Assembly (NCBI GenBank): GCA_900660155.1 | Contig: CABFPE010000196.1 | Span: forward strand, 614,408 to 678,407 | Direction: 5' to 3' | Length of the DNA stretch: 64,000 nucleotides | Source: Hofstenia miamia | Lineage: Eukaryota; Xenacoelomorpha; Acoela; Hofsteniidae | The notes under the pieces: model-generated | The model's input: only the letters and a program-made list of their open reading frames with translations | What the model was told of the DNA's origin: nothing | The model's database searches: none | Position numbers and translations under genes: made by a program | Shown here: positions 1 to 13,095 of the stretch, piece after piece | Layout: the number at the start of each line of letters is the position of its first letter | Position numbering within the stretch: position 1 is the first letter of the stretch

Positions 1-111
1 CATTCTAAGACTAATTTAAATATAAATTAAATAAACAACAATAGAGCCATGTATAAGCAGGCAATTTTCATTTTACGTCAGCAACCAGTTACGAAAAATC
101 TTATTAAGCGC

Positions 112-134
112 ATATATATATATATATATATATG
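112..134. repeat. (TA)n microsatellite
   Basis: About eleven TA units in a row. Similar short TA runs occur at 7180-7206, 17090-17105, 17804-17820, 44896-44922 and 52406-52424. Confidence 0.9.
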
Positions 135-2364
135 CATTTATAGTAGTTTATAAATTAAATTAAAAAATTAATGAAGTTCAAATTAAGCTCTGTAAGATGC
201 TGATATTCGATAGTTACCAAAGTGGCAGTTTAGGGCCATTACTAAAATTTGAAAGCATATACTAATTCGTAGTTTTGGCAAGCCTTATGTTTGCGAAGAC
301 GTAAGTTCATATAATGAACTCTCCATCTTAAAAGCAAATCTAATCCGAGCATTATGTTTCATGTTTTCGGCCGTTTTTAGATGGGGCAATATATTAAATA
401 TAAATATAAGTGTAAAAACTTTTTAGAAGGCACGAATTTCATAAACTAAAAGTAAAACTCTGTTAAGATAAATCATCACCTAGTGGAATCTTGTAAACGC
501 TTCATATTAAAATTAAACCGTAGAAATTCAAAATTAACAACTATTTCCGATTTTCGTTAAACATTTTTCCAATTATAGTTTAAAATGTAATTAGACTGAA
601 ACATTATTTGATTTTAACAGCGCATTGAATCAATGATTTCTCCGATGCTTACATTTTGGTTTGCTAAAATTAACGCAATCCTTTGTGAATAGCAACTTCG
701 TCACTCTATAGAACTTAAAGTTGCGTGTTTGATTAATAAGACAAACATAAAATGCTTTTGTAACCATCACTATTAAATATTTAGTAATATTGATTGTCAT
801 CAAAGGAGGAACTTGTTCAATTCAATGCGATTAACTTTAAAAAATTCCAACAAAAGAGAATTCAATATGAGTTAATTAAAAGTTTCTGTACAGGAAAACC
901 AAATATTGCTAATTAACAACGTCTGCTGTGAGCATTTTGCGAAACGACTCCTCTGAAAATCAGGTTAAACTAGAAAATTTCATGGTTGCTTTTTCGAGAA
1001 TTATGTCTAAATATACTAGGCGCAATCGTTATATACATGCACGTGGGGGCATCTTGCATTCGAATATTAACTAATTGCATTCACATGTGTCACCATGCAT
1101 TCACTGAGAATTAAATTGCACCAACTGCATTTCCTGAATGCACATTCTCATTCCTTTCATTTATTAATTCTACAACCTTGCTTAGACATAAGTGATCACC
1201 CGATGTATATTCACAACATTTTCAATTTTCATTTCCCACGGTCACCACTTAATATTGCATCTACTGAAAATAATCACTGACAAGCTATTAGCCTGGCGCC
1301 CTTTTTAAAGGAGTTTTTCCCCATTTACAAAGAATTTTCTCCAAGCCTATTTCCAAATTTGAAAATCTTGGGGCATGGGTATGTCTATTGGGGAACATAC
1401 TTTAAAGCAATGTTGAAAATTTCTATTAAGCTTTTTGCTATGGCAGATATTGTTGAATGTATTAACAAGTTTTCTTGAAAATTCGATATTTTGAAAAAGA
1501 TTTCAATTCTCTCATTACCTAGTGTTAAGGTATTTGGAAAATTTTGTTTCCATGGAGGTAACAACAAACTTGGACTGTTTCTTGATATGTGAAAAGATAT
1601 TCCGCGGGGACGTGGGGCAAAAAAGTAAGAGAAGACTCTCCTCTATCATGTGGTAGTTTCAGATTGAGCACAGCTATAACAGTTTTGGAGCTATATGCAA
1701 ATTTTTAATAGAATCAATAAAATTTTCAAAAATCCCAGGCTGTTTAAGGTTAAGCTATTGGAACCAGTAATTTCTTTGAAATTATCTATCAGATTGCAAT
1801 TTCAATCGCATTTGATCGAATGTATTTCAATTTAACATGGAAATAATATGCAATTTTATGATTGTAGCCTATTTGCAACTTTGAAAAACAGTTGCAATAC
1901 TAATTTGAATTAATTGTTTAAGATTTGGAAACATTTTATGGACCCTAAATCGGGTCAGGCTTATTTGAGTACCCGATGTCACTCTCTATTTTTTACCATT
2001 CAGAAACATCAAAATATATAGAATCTTACATTATTGAAATTACATGCTTTATTCCAGATTGAAGCTTAAATTTCCATTATTGTGAAATTTCTTAACCAGT
2101 CAATTATGTATTTTATTGATTTTTTCTTAAAAATGAAGAATAAATAAAGCAACGCTAAGCAAGCTAATTCACAAATGGGATCAATGTAAACATGCAAAAT
2201 TAATATATTCAAGGATTCTTTTGACCTACATGCATTGTTTCAAAAAGAGCCATTGTTGCTTCTATTTGCGGAGGATGTATGCTTGACTGCCTTTTATTGG
2301 CCTTTTCTAGAATAAAAAGGAGCATGGCACGGTTTGCAGCTCTGACCCTGATTCTTCTTAGCGA

Positions 2365-2560
2365 TACTTATAAGTAACAAATATTTTTAAGAAATATTGA
2401 AAGCCTTTTACATGGAAATATCAATAGGGTTGGGCCCACTCATCCAATGATGAAGGTTTTTGCTAAATAATTATTGTTTTCTGAAGGAAAACTGTGTGAG
2501 TCTCGTTCAGGAGCGCTGTATTCACAAATCCAAACCTGACTAGGTTCGACCCAGATCGCG
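2365..2560 (+). repeat. Dispersed repeat, copy 1
   Basis: Shares the block TTAAGAAATATTGAAAG followed by TTTTACATGGA and later a GGGTTG and CCTGAC..TCGAC pattern with 26350-26515. A third relative of the CCTGACCTGACTC part lies near 57595-57665. Family unknown; it may be a SINE or a small terminal-repeat element. Confidence 0.4.
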
Positions 2561-2926
2561 AATTAAGAACAAAAGAGATAATATAAAAGTTTTATAGATT
2601 CTACATACTAAGTCAAAGTGATAACCAGACCCAAAGCTAGGATATTTGTAATAAATTCAAAATGTGAAATTCATATATTGTCAACATTCGTTTATTTAAT
2701 TTCTAAGATTATATTGTCAGTCAAAATAATTTCATTCAGTGAAGGATGTTGAATATTTGATCTAAATGACGGAAATGTGTCGAACAATATCCAAGACAAA
2801 ACAAAATATATATGTTTCTTTCAAGTGCGTTACTAATGCAAAGAATTTTATCAATCTTTCACAAATATGTAAAAAATAAAGATTGGGATATGCATCGATA
2901 GTGTTTCAAAGTATTTTGAATTTTTC

Positions 2927-2934
2927 ATATATAT

Positions 2935-2979
<45 letters not shown>
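2927..2979. repeat. (TA)n microsatellite, longest pure run
   Basis: A nearly pure TA run of about 50 bases, broken once by CATG. Confidence 0.95.
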
Positions 2980-2982
<3 letters not shown>

Positions 2983-3755
2983 CATATGTACATATAGTTG
3001 AATTTAGTAGGGCAACTTTCCGTTATATTTAAAACATTCTTATATATATTTGATAATTAAAGACAAATGTTCTTTATGTTATCTGTAAATGTATGTATGG
3101 TTTTGATTTTAATAGAATTTTCGAATTAAGTTGAAAGACATTTTATTAGAGTACAGAGAGTACAGAGTTTCCATTCCAAGGCAACTATTACCAAAGGGCC
3201 CACGAGAAAGTTGAACTCAATGGTTAAATTTTTATTCTCCACACTGAAGATTTAAGTGGTAGAAAGATTGAGCAACTGTTTAATTATTTAACACGTCAAT
3301 CAACACAAAGATATCAATGCATCTCAAAGAGGAAATTCATGATTACAAAAGAAAATGCAGTGCTGTTCAATAGTCTGTGATTAAATTTCAATGACATATA
3401 CCCGGTTCTATATTACATGCCTCAATTGCATATTGCACGGTCTAATAAACAAAATCTCACTGTCATATTTACATCATTTTTCGTAATTTAGCTTTGTTGA
3501 CCTGTTACCATATTCTAAGACTAATGGCATGAGTAATTTTGAAGAAGTAGCAGTTTAAAAGATTTTGATTTATTTTCCAGCTCATCAACAATAAGCTACT
3601 TCACAATTCCAAGAATTTATTCATATTTCAAACCATACATGTTTGTTGCCAGTGTGAAATATTTAAAACAACCAAAAGTAAATGCAAAAAAACTTAAAGT
3701 TTATACACTCAAATATTTCTGAAAACTATATGAATAACTATAATTGATAAATAAT

Positions 3756-3779
3756 ATAATAATAATAATAATAATAATT
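3756..3779. repeat. (AAT)n microsatellite
   Basis: About seven AAT units in tandem. Confidence 0.9.
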
Positions 3780-4607
3780 AAATATCTTAGTAACATCTGT
3801 GTTGAATACTGTGTGACTTTAATCACAGCTTTGACCACTGCATACCAAACAAGTTTTCAAGGACCTTCAAATGCTCATAGTAACCCAAAAATTCCCTTTT
3901 AAAAAATCGATAAAAAAACAAATTCAAAGACAATTTTAAGCAAAGGATAACAAAAGCTAGCAAAGTTCACTGTTTTCCTTGTTTTTAAGCGTTACCCATA
4001 AAAGATACAAATATGCAGGTAAATAGCAGGTGACCAACAATTTAAGAAAATTATATATTCCGTTGCCATTTCAGATAATACAAATAAAATACAAAATATC
4101 AAAAAAATTCTGAAAAAACACATAGTAACGCTATATCGTTACAGATGTGTATCAAGGATTATTTATTGCACGTTTCGCATGTGCTTTTAGAAAAATATGA
4201 CTCACACTACTATTTTTAGAATAAATTGCACATGATGACATGTGCAAGAAAACATCTAACCATTGCTTACTAACATACTAAATTGGGATACGTATTTGAT
4301 TTCATTACACACTTTAATGGGAATAAAGTTGTGGACAGCAGAATGTTAGATATTAATCTATTTTTGTGGTCTGACTTGGTTTTTCTTATATTTTATTCCA
4401 TAGGTCAACATTCACCTCAACATCTATTCCTATTGAATATTATAGTTAGAGATACGGGAGCCTTTGTGATTTCTCCCGATCGAGGGGTTTGGGACCCGGA
4501 ATCACCACTGTAAATACGCGCCTGAATCATTTCAATCTCTCAAAAACCTAGTGAGCTGACATTAATTCCAAAAAATGAAAAAGCTAAATGCTGTGTTGTG
4601 TATATCT

Positions 4608-4610
<3 letters not shown>

Positions 4611-4641
<31 letters not shown>
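4611..4641. repeat. (TA)n microsatellite
   Basis: About fifteen TA units. Frames that appear to code alternating Tyr-Ile here are products of the repeat. Confidence 0.95.
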
Positions 4642-4643
<2 letters not shown>

Positions 4644-7176
4644 TAACCAAATATGTGTTAGCATGGGTTTCGATCGCATTAGATCTATATACTATATTAC
4701 GCCTTGGAATGAACATATAAGGATACGTATTGTTAGTGAAAAAAACTTATTTCAATTAAAAAATGTAAGCGTTGTTCCAAAAGAAAATTTTTTAAGACTT
4801 AGACTCACTAATAGCCTAATAGTAATTATTTATTCTAAATCTTTGAATTTTTAATTTAGCCCTAAACTAAGAGGTGTGAATATTTAGATAAAAAGTGTGC
4901 TGCAGAAATTTTGGACTATTTGTCCCAAACCAATTTGAGATTTTTGAAATTTTGGAGATATTGATACCCATGTAATATTAAACATTTTCTCTGATGAATA
5001 TGTGGTGCCTGCAAATGTTTTTTCAAGAAAAAGCCTGATTTTTTTAAAAGCAAAGTGGTGGTAGTGTCGCAGACTGACGAATCTACAAGTTTCTCAAAAG
5101 ATGCAAATTTTAAAACGTAAGTGAAAGAAGAGATATTTCTCAATCCCTTGGAAGTTAAAATTTTTAATGCCTGTGTTAGCATACAGGTTATGAGCAATTA
5201 CATTTTTGAAGAAATACTATCGGATTTACAATACTTCCTGGCAGCTTATGGTAATATTTACGTTATTTGATTTATAAGATGATGAAAATCTTAAATCAAA
5301 ATCTCAACGTCAAGAGGTCCTTTAAGGTGATCCTTTCTTAGATGAGACCACCAGCAATCAAACAAATCACATTAAATAATGAATTTTGATAGATAAGTTA
5401 ATACAATGCAGTAAAACGCACAGTAATTGCAATTCTCAGGAGAAAGCCAGGCAAAGCATTCAATGAAATTATTTGATTTAATTAAAGAAATTTATTATTG
5501 CGTTCTTGATTTTTTATGATTATTCCCTAGCAAGTAGGATATATATTAGAAAGGCTCTTTATTCCCTTCTGAGTCGAAATTAATGCAGTCCAATCATAAT
5601 TTATAGCCATAAACACATGAAGCTGCATGCAATCGCAGACTTTGGAAAGCTAACATTATGAAATTAGATTTAGAACTAACATAACGACAGGTATGCTCCA
5701 CATGGCAAGCTAATCAAAAATAAATGACAGAGAGCAAGTTCGGAAATTGTTGTTTGCATACTGGGGATAAAATTTGGCAATTTCGACCACTAATTTTTTT
5801 TGTAATCGAAATCAAAAGTATATTTTCCATTGCCTATAAGATTATAATACAGATTAAGTATAAATATATAGTTATAATGCCAGATGAAGCATTTGAATGT
5901 CAATTAAGCGCGTATCCTGTATACTCTCTTCCTCCTTTTGACTATCTTTTTGACCTATTTTTCCTGTATGAGATGGAGTAGGGAGTTGACACACTAGTAC
6001 AGAGTCAGTCGTCTTTCTCATTCTTCTTATCGTCTTCATCAGTTGATTCGTAGGAGTTTCCCGGATTGTCATGTTCAATCCTACTTTCATAAAATCTATG
6101 TATGTGGCTCTTTCGTCGAATTACAAGGCCAACAAAATATGGTTGTTATTGTTATGCTTCGTCAGAAGCAAATTCAAGCTCAAGTAGAAAAAATATGCTC
6201 TATGTTTTTCATACAAAAATTGCATAGTAGCTTTTGAAGGAAATAATAAGTTTTAGCAAAAATATCTCACATTGAACTGAAAGATGTCTTACCTCTACAT
6301 AATATGATATCACCTGTCCAAATAATTCAGCCATATCTCCACAAGGGTCATGCTATTGGACTAAAATCATTTCAAGCTATTTTTTATTACATCTTCTAGG
6401 AACAATCTTAAAGAGTCTCAATTCATTCATTGAATGTAAATATTATTAAATAATTATGACCATAAGTGATAGTAAAGGTCGAATTCAAATTAGAAAAACT
6501 GACCACCAGATAAATATAAAATAACTTAAATTGGAAAATGCCAAATAAAAATTGGTCTTGCTGAGACGCCCAAGAATCCAACTGGCTGTTGATTGAAATG
6601 TGAAATAATTTGACCTCGCGTGTAACATTTCCCATTAAGTTTTTCTAATTAGTAATCTGGCGAAAACTGGAAGCATTGTTAACTAGTAAAACAATCAGCT
6701 TTAGATATGTGACGCAAATTCTATAGTTCACGAGAATGGTTACAATACGTTAAAGAATGCAGCTATTAATGAAATAAAAGTTTTTCATCCTTTACTAGCG
6801 AATCGGAAAATCTTTATGTTAAAATTTAAAAAAATAAGATAGAGTAAGACTTTTAATTATTGTAAACATGGTGACGTATCTTTCAGATTTATCTGGTAAA
6901 CTAGGCTGATCAAGTTAGGAAGATAGCGAAAATTGCATGAGACGAAAGGCATTTTATCTAATAACACTTTCTACATGGGCGTCCAATTTCTCTTCACAAA
7001 AGTGTATTATGTTTGAGGCATTTGTTATCCGGTCTTATAACAAATTTAAAACAAGTTTTTACAAATCTTAGCTAAAATTCTTAGCTACTGCATCTATATT
7101 TAATAATTATAAAATTCTGTAAATACCATTATAGCCTATACATGATATTAAATGACATATTCAAACAAGAACATGG

Positions 7177-7209
<33 letters not shown>

Positions 7210-10200
7210 ATCACTATGTCATCGAATTATATTAACATTTATGATATTGTGAATCACTAAAAGAATTTAATCTCAACACCACTACACCCAATGACAAAAT
7301 TATCTGAAGCTTTTTTCAAACATAATCGCTTCGATTAAGTTAGAAATGCCATAGTAAACGTTATTTTAATGGTGTTTAGTAGGAATAATTGCAATTCACA
7401 TCAAATTTGATTATGCATATTGACAATTTTAATTGACGGTTTGTTCCTACATGTACAGGGTTGGCAAAAAATAGCTATACGGCCAAATATAATTTGATTT
7501 TTAATAATTTTTAGTATGTTAACCTATTTTAATTTTGCAATACATGTCCTAAATGTCATACCCTGATGCTTGCTTAGAGCATGTACCGTGAACCCGGTAG
7601 TGTAGTAGCGGCTTATCATAAGAGAAGGTTCCCCAATTCATAAATTTCGCACCTCCAGCCTGAAATTTTGGTTGATATACTTAGGGTTACTTTGCAACAG
7701 CTATAGTTTACCATATCGAGTGTGCTAGGCTTGCATTATTTGGAGCGGTGTTTCATTCCTGAAAATAAACTGTCTCCATTGGGCCACATGCAAAGGTTTT
7801 TGAGCTTGTGCAAACTCAAACCTTTTAACTAAAAAATATACAAATTGGCGTTTTGTAGTAGGGCTTTGTTGGTTATTCATCCAGTTGAAATTATCGATAA
7901 AGTTTTATAAATTTAAAACTTTATTTTCATTTAAAAGTTTAAACAGAATCATAATTTTGATAGTGGGTAAAAATTTCCTTAAAAACACCTATGAAAATAG
8001 TCCTAATAACTCTTAACTTCAAATCAGACATAATCAACAAAATCCATTTTTATTGATGAAGCTATTGAATTTCAAAATCATTTTCTTAGTATAATTTTTT
8101 ATAAATTCCGAATAAAGGTCTTGCATGCAATCCAAAACTAATAAAAATTATAAAAATTATACAAAATAAGGAATAACATCACAATTCAGTTTCAAGGTTA
8201 AATATCAACTAACCTAACTGTAGTATTACTTAAACTGTTACTGAAAACACACATTTCAGGAATTTCTGTTTGAACTTGAAAACCAGATTACTTTAGAGAT
8301 ACTAAAATTGTAAATTTAGTTAAAATGTGATATCCATTGATTAATGAAGAAAGGTTGATCTAGTTTTTACAATTTGTTTATTTTAAAATAATATGTGTAA
8401 ATAAGGAAAAAAATTGAAGTTTTAATGATTCTTTCAAAAACACACTAGAAGTAATTCAAATTATGAGGCTATGAATAGTGAAAAATACTTAAATATCCAG
8501 GTACAAAATTACTTCAGAAGGTAAAAGACCTGACCATGCGTTAATAAATTAATTATGATGCCTTTCAGTTCACAGATGACGTTTTTACTGAACTTAAATA
8601 TGTAGTCATTGGGCCAAAGCTTTGATGTTAACTAATAAAAGACGTGCTAATAACAACATATTAGTTTTATGGAACTTGGGAAAATTTCTTATCTCTACTA
8701 AATATCTTCTATTTATTCCTATTTTAAATTATTGGAAGAAATCTAAATCAATAAACGAAAGAGATACGTAGGTTAAGTTAATAAACAGCTAATTGCTTTG
8801 AAATATTGACACACATAATATTAAGAAATAAGTTCTAGAATTAATTAAGCAGTTTTTCGAGAGAGCTAATTGATTCCCGCCGCTACATGATGCATTTATA
8901 AAGGTCTTAGATGCAGTTTTATCCAAATTTTGCAAATATTTTTGGGAAAAAGCCATTTATTATAAATTTTCATAAAAGAAACTATTCGAGCTTTCGCACA
9001 TTATGTTATAATGGCTACTTGAATTTAGTTTATTTTTATTGGTTTTTTTACATGCTTTGCTTTAAAACTTGGTAGGTAGCGTTTCCTAACATAGAAAATT
9101 ACATATGCATAGTCATATTGCATATTGTTAGCATATTTTAGTTAACATCATCCTTTTTCAATACTAGGTCAGCAAAATATGCGATTTTTTATAGGTTTAC
9201 ACAGATAAAATAAATAAAATGAGCTAAATATGAAACAAAATAATTTCAGTATAAAAATATGCTATTATTACCGTCTCAGAAAATATCCAAAATTTTTCGG
9301 GGAATTGATAAATAAATTTCATGCGGTGAAAATTCACCGTGAGCCTTCAGTTAATCACAATTTTGATTTTTTTAATATATCGTTGGGTGCAATTTTGTAC
9401 GCCAATAAAATAGCGCTAAGATTAACCAAGGCAAAACATATAAATTTATAACGCAATCGACCCAAAATATGCTATGATTCTATTTCAGACAAAATTGATT
9501 TTAGAAAAAAGGAGGCTTGGTAGAGAAGTGTTTTTCTTACAGTGTCCATCAGTAGACAAGTCATCGATAACCTTGTCAGCAGATCTGCCCCAGGGAGCAA
9601 CAATTCTAGTTACCAGTCAATCGAAATCAATTATCACCAACATATGAAAGGAATGTTAAATTTGGAGAATGTCAACTTTGAATTAAAAATTACTCCAACC
9701 ATAAATTTATTAAAATGGATTCCGGTTTCGCCAAAAATTGAATCCAATATAAACTTAATTACCTCAATTACACATTTAATAAAATTAGGATTAAATATAC
9801 ATATATTTACTAAATGTTTTAATTTTTGATAAATATTATTTTAAATTGTTAGAAAGGAACACAATGAATATTTTTCAAATCGTTACGCAATTTTGTTAGC
9901 AAGCTCTAATGAGTTGGATTGAAATTCTATTGGATATTGTTCAAAGCAGTATTTACTAATAGCAGTAAGTTTACTAATAGGATATACGGTGAGTTAAAAA
10001 CAAAGACATCTAAAAAATATCTCACAATTATTAGCATACATGATCATTTAACCGAGGACAAGGTTTGCATCATACAAAATTTTTTAGGCGTTAGTTCATG
10101 ATAGAAATGAATATTGGCTTGGGCCGAGCTAATTGAAAAAATTGTTTAATTTCATTGTGTAGATTTTGGTCTAACAAACCGAAAAATTTGGGAAATTTTT

Positions 10201-10918
10201 TTTAACATGCACCATACAAATTGGCAGAATTGGCATTGATTTAATTACTGCAGCCCGAGCTTATTGCTTTCTGGGGCGATTTAGTTTGAACCTAAGTTTT
10301 CAGCCAATGGCAATCTCTGGTTTATCAGTACTATGATTAACTAGTAAATATCATCATCATCTACTATAAATATGGTCAATGCAAGTAATCAAACGAAATA
10401 GTTTTGTCCATCTCTATACATATTCAAACTTTGAATTTTCATGTGTGTAGAAATTACATTAAAAAATTAAGTAATTAACAATAACAAATATTTTCTACAC
10501 CTTAGATTTACCAATTTAAATCACATTAAAAAAACGAACATCCCTGTAAACTTATATTGCAAAAATAGTACTTCAAAATTTCAAACACCCATTGTTTTGT
10601 GGTAATTATCAATGCAATAATTTAAGGACACAGAGGTGGTCTAAATTAGAAGTCCTTTTATATTATCATGATTTAACAATTGACTGTGTTACACTTTCTC
10701 CTATTTGGGTCGGTATCTTCTCTGCGTATGCAATGTTGGACATAATTTGAAATTAGATAAAGATTTGAATGGATTTGTGGGACCATTATAGACATGTAAA
10801 TACCTGATAACCTCATCCGCTTTGCTTAGTAGGTCCATTTATATCTATGACAGCATGGAGGAATTTTGTGGTCACTCAGTCGAATCTATCAAATTTTTTT
10901 ACTCTAAGCTCAAAAGTA

Positions 10919-12416
10919 CAGGCATGGCAAAAAGTTTGGAATATTTTCAAATTCATTCTAAATTGTTCGTACAGAATGGTCTGATGTTTCCGTATTACGT
11001 ATTTTATGCGCTTAGTCAATCCAATCAGTTAATACCTTATCTTTTTCATCTTAGCAAATATTTATATCGATAAGAAATATTTGTGTATGCCTTTCACGTG
11101 ATAATATGAAAACGATTGAAAATTGGTGATGAGCTCGTTCATACACACAACAATCAAGGACTATTAAAAAATTTAAATTTCAACACGCTTTATTCAACCA
11201 GCAGAATTATAAAATATACATCATTATCATATACTTAGTGTGTTCAATACTTCGTATGTCCACGCCTGGCATTAAGTAGAGCACGTACACGTCGTGGCGT
11301 ACTGGAAACAAGGGTAGTTGGAGTTTCAACCGGTATATCCGCCAACAATTCACCACAGCCTGTCTCAGTTCGGCTAAATTTGTTGGGATATTGTCCATGT
11401 TGTTCAATCCACGAGAAACTTCCGCCCACAGGTTCTCTGTTGGATTCATATCCTGCGACATGGCAGGCCACTCCATATGCTCAACACCCTTCTCTTCCAG
11501 ATAATCCCGTATCAGTCGTGTTCTGTGAGGGGTAGCTTTGATATCTTGGTATATAAAGTTTGCCCTGAAATGTCGTCTGGCAAATGGTAACATGTTGGTT
11601 TCCAAAATCCGCCGATATTGGTGCTGGTTGAGGTTTCCCTTCACTATGTGCAGGTAAGACTTGCCATCACTGTGGAAAGCACCCAGACAGTTACCCCACC
11701 GCCTCCAGCCTCTGGGTAGTATGCAGTCTTCGTGTAAGGTCTCGTGAACCTGACGACGAACTTTCAAGCGGCCAGCTTGACGGTAAGCTAAAAATCGTGA
11801 CTCGTCACAATGTGCTGTCAGTGTTGTACTTGACAGTTCCTGTGCACCCTAGCCCACCTTAAACGTGCTTGGCGATGTCGTCTTTGTAGTAGAGGCTTCC
11901 TCAGAGGTCTTCGTGACAAATACCCGGCATTCAAAAGTCTAAGTCGTACCAAACGGTTACTAACAAGGGTCTGCCTGTGCCGCTTCAGTATTTTAGACAC
12001 TGCACTCTGACTGATCCTTAAATTGGCTGCAATGGCTCCTTGTTTAGGTCCTGCCTGACGCATACCAAGGATGCGGTTGCATATTTCAGCAGTCAGTTGA
12101 CGTCTCATGTTGTATATAATCGTTTGACAGAAGATAAACAGCACACATAAACTATAACAAAAGTTACAGTTTTTATATCAAATTGAGGAACAACTAATTT
12201 TGATCAAATTTGTGATTGGTTATGTTGTACTCAATTTTTGGTTTGATAGAAGAGGATGATATAAACAAAAATTACATGAGTAGAAAGACCATAAACTCAC
12301 GTACATTTTGAGCACAAATTAGCCTGTCTGCTGTCAATTTAACTAATTCAAATTGAGCGAAACATTTTATTATAAACATAATTTTAAAAATATTCCAAAC
12401 ATTATGCCATGCCTTG
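10919..12416 (-). mobile_element. Tc1/mariner-type DNA transposon, near full length
   Basis: The left end begins CAGGCATGGCAAAAAGTTTG and continues with GAATATTTT. The right end, read on the opposite strand, begins CAAGGCATGGCATAATGTTT followed by GGAATATTTT. The two arms are about 35 bases long and differ by one indel and a few substitutions. Both ends are flanked by TA (10917-10918 and 12417-12418), the target duplication of this superfamily. Total length is about 1.5 kb, normal for Tc1 elements. The interior holds a minus-strand transposase with a recognisable DDE triad but at least two frame breaks, so the copy is non-functional. The good preservation of arms and catalytic motifs suggests a fairly recent insertion. 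Confidence 0.88.
11244..12108 (-). pseudogene. Tc1-type transposase with frameshifts
   Basis: Reading leftward, the protein starts MRRQLTAEICNRILGMRQAG. It carries an N-terminal helix-turn-helix (residues about 1-45, with the core QGAIAANLRISQSAVSKIL). The first catalytic Asp lies in CDESRFLAY (11792-11806). The second lies in YQDIKATPH (Asp codon near 11543). The catalytic Glu lies in DMNPTENLW (codon 11435-11437), with 35 residues between the last two. The C terminus RRVRALLNARRGHTKY is typical for the family. The DNA-binding half, the catalytic half and the last 30 or so residues lie in different frames. One break sits near 11810-11830, where a few residues also seem lost, and another near 11340. 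The enzyme would have catalysed cut-and-paste transposition but is broken. Confidence 0.85.
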
Positions 12417-12900
12417 TATTATGCAATCTGGGTATGGAATGTGCATAATATGAATTTCAAAACTTATTAAAGCTTGCTATAAATTGAAGGAAGATTATTA
12501 GGTTGATACAATCATGCAGCAATCATTAAGTGACAACTGTGATATTTTTCAATTGAGCAGAATGCTGATGTTGATGAAAGTCTGCTGGCAACAATTATAC
12601 TTAAATAATTATTCCCAAATTTGGTGTTCCATTATTTACAAAACATAACTTGCTACGTAAAAACTCATATAGAATGTCATGCATTTTTTACTAACTCTTG
12701 GATTTACAAAGAAGTCAAAGTTGGTTTAGTTCTATTAATGTAGTAATAATCAGTAGTATATTTCTTCATTTTCATTATAGCAAATTGTAAACTTTTAGAT
12801 TTTCGATTATTTTCAAAGGAAAATTAAATTTAGTCTAATGTAATAATATTGATTAAATCAAATTTTCTATGGATTATATATACATATTGATAAACATCCT

Positions 12901-13095
12901 TTAATGAATGAAGTAAAGAAGTTTGTAAGAAATTAAAGCATTTTGTAAACTAGATTTCAAACATTTCTTAGACTTTTCAAGCTTGTATGCGGAGCTTGAA
13001 TACCAAATATGAGAGGCATAAAATAAACCTGGTACGATAACTGATTTAGCTAATTTGTTTCAAATTCCCAATTTAATCAATTTTATAAAAAAGCT
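12901..13095 (-). mobile_element. LINE reverse-transcriptase C-terminal fragment
   Basis: Read leftward, one frame gives NKLAKSVIVPGLFYASHIWY followed by a Lys-rich helix (KLEKSKKCLKSSL). This is the pattern of the LINE thumb region, usually L..S.V.P.L.YA...W followed by LEK.QKK. It is only about 60 codons long with one in-frame stop upstream. The match rests on pattern memory, so the family is not fixed. Confidence 0.5.

Larger units (their letters stand above)
1..10916. other. AT-rich stretch without a recognised gene
   Basis: No coding segment here looked like a known family, and no exon with both good splice borders and a protein-like translation was found. The open frames are short, AT-driven and low in complexity. 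The stretch holds several (TA)n microsatellites, an (AAT)n run near 3756-3779, and one member of a dispersed repeat near 2365-2560. A block at about 7440-7850 is visibly richer in G and C than its surroundings, but I cannot assign it. Confidence 0.6.

Noticed and set aside
10822-11073. 83-codon plus-strand frame at the left edge of the Tc1 copy
   Set aside because: It crosses the transposon boundary at 10919 and has no family likeness.
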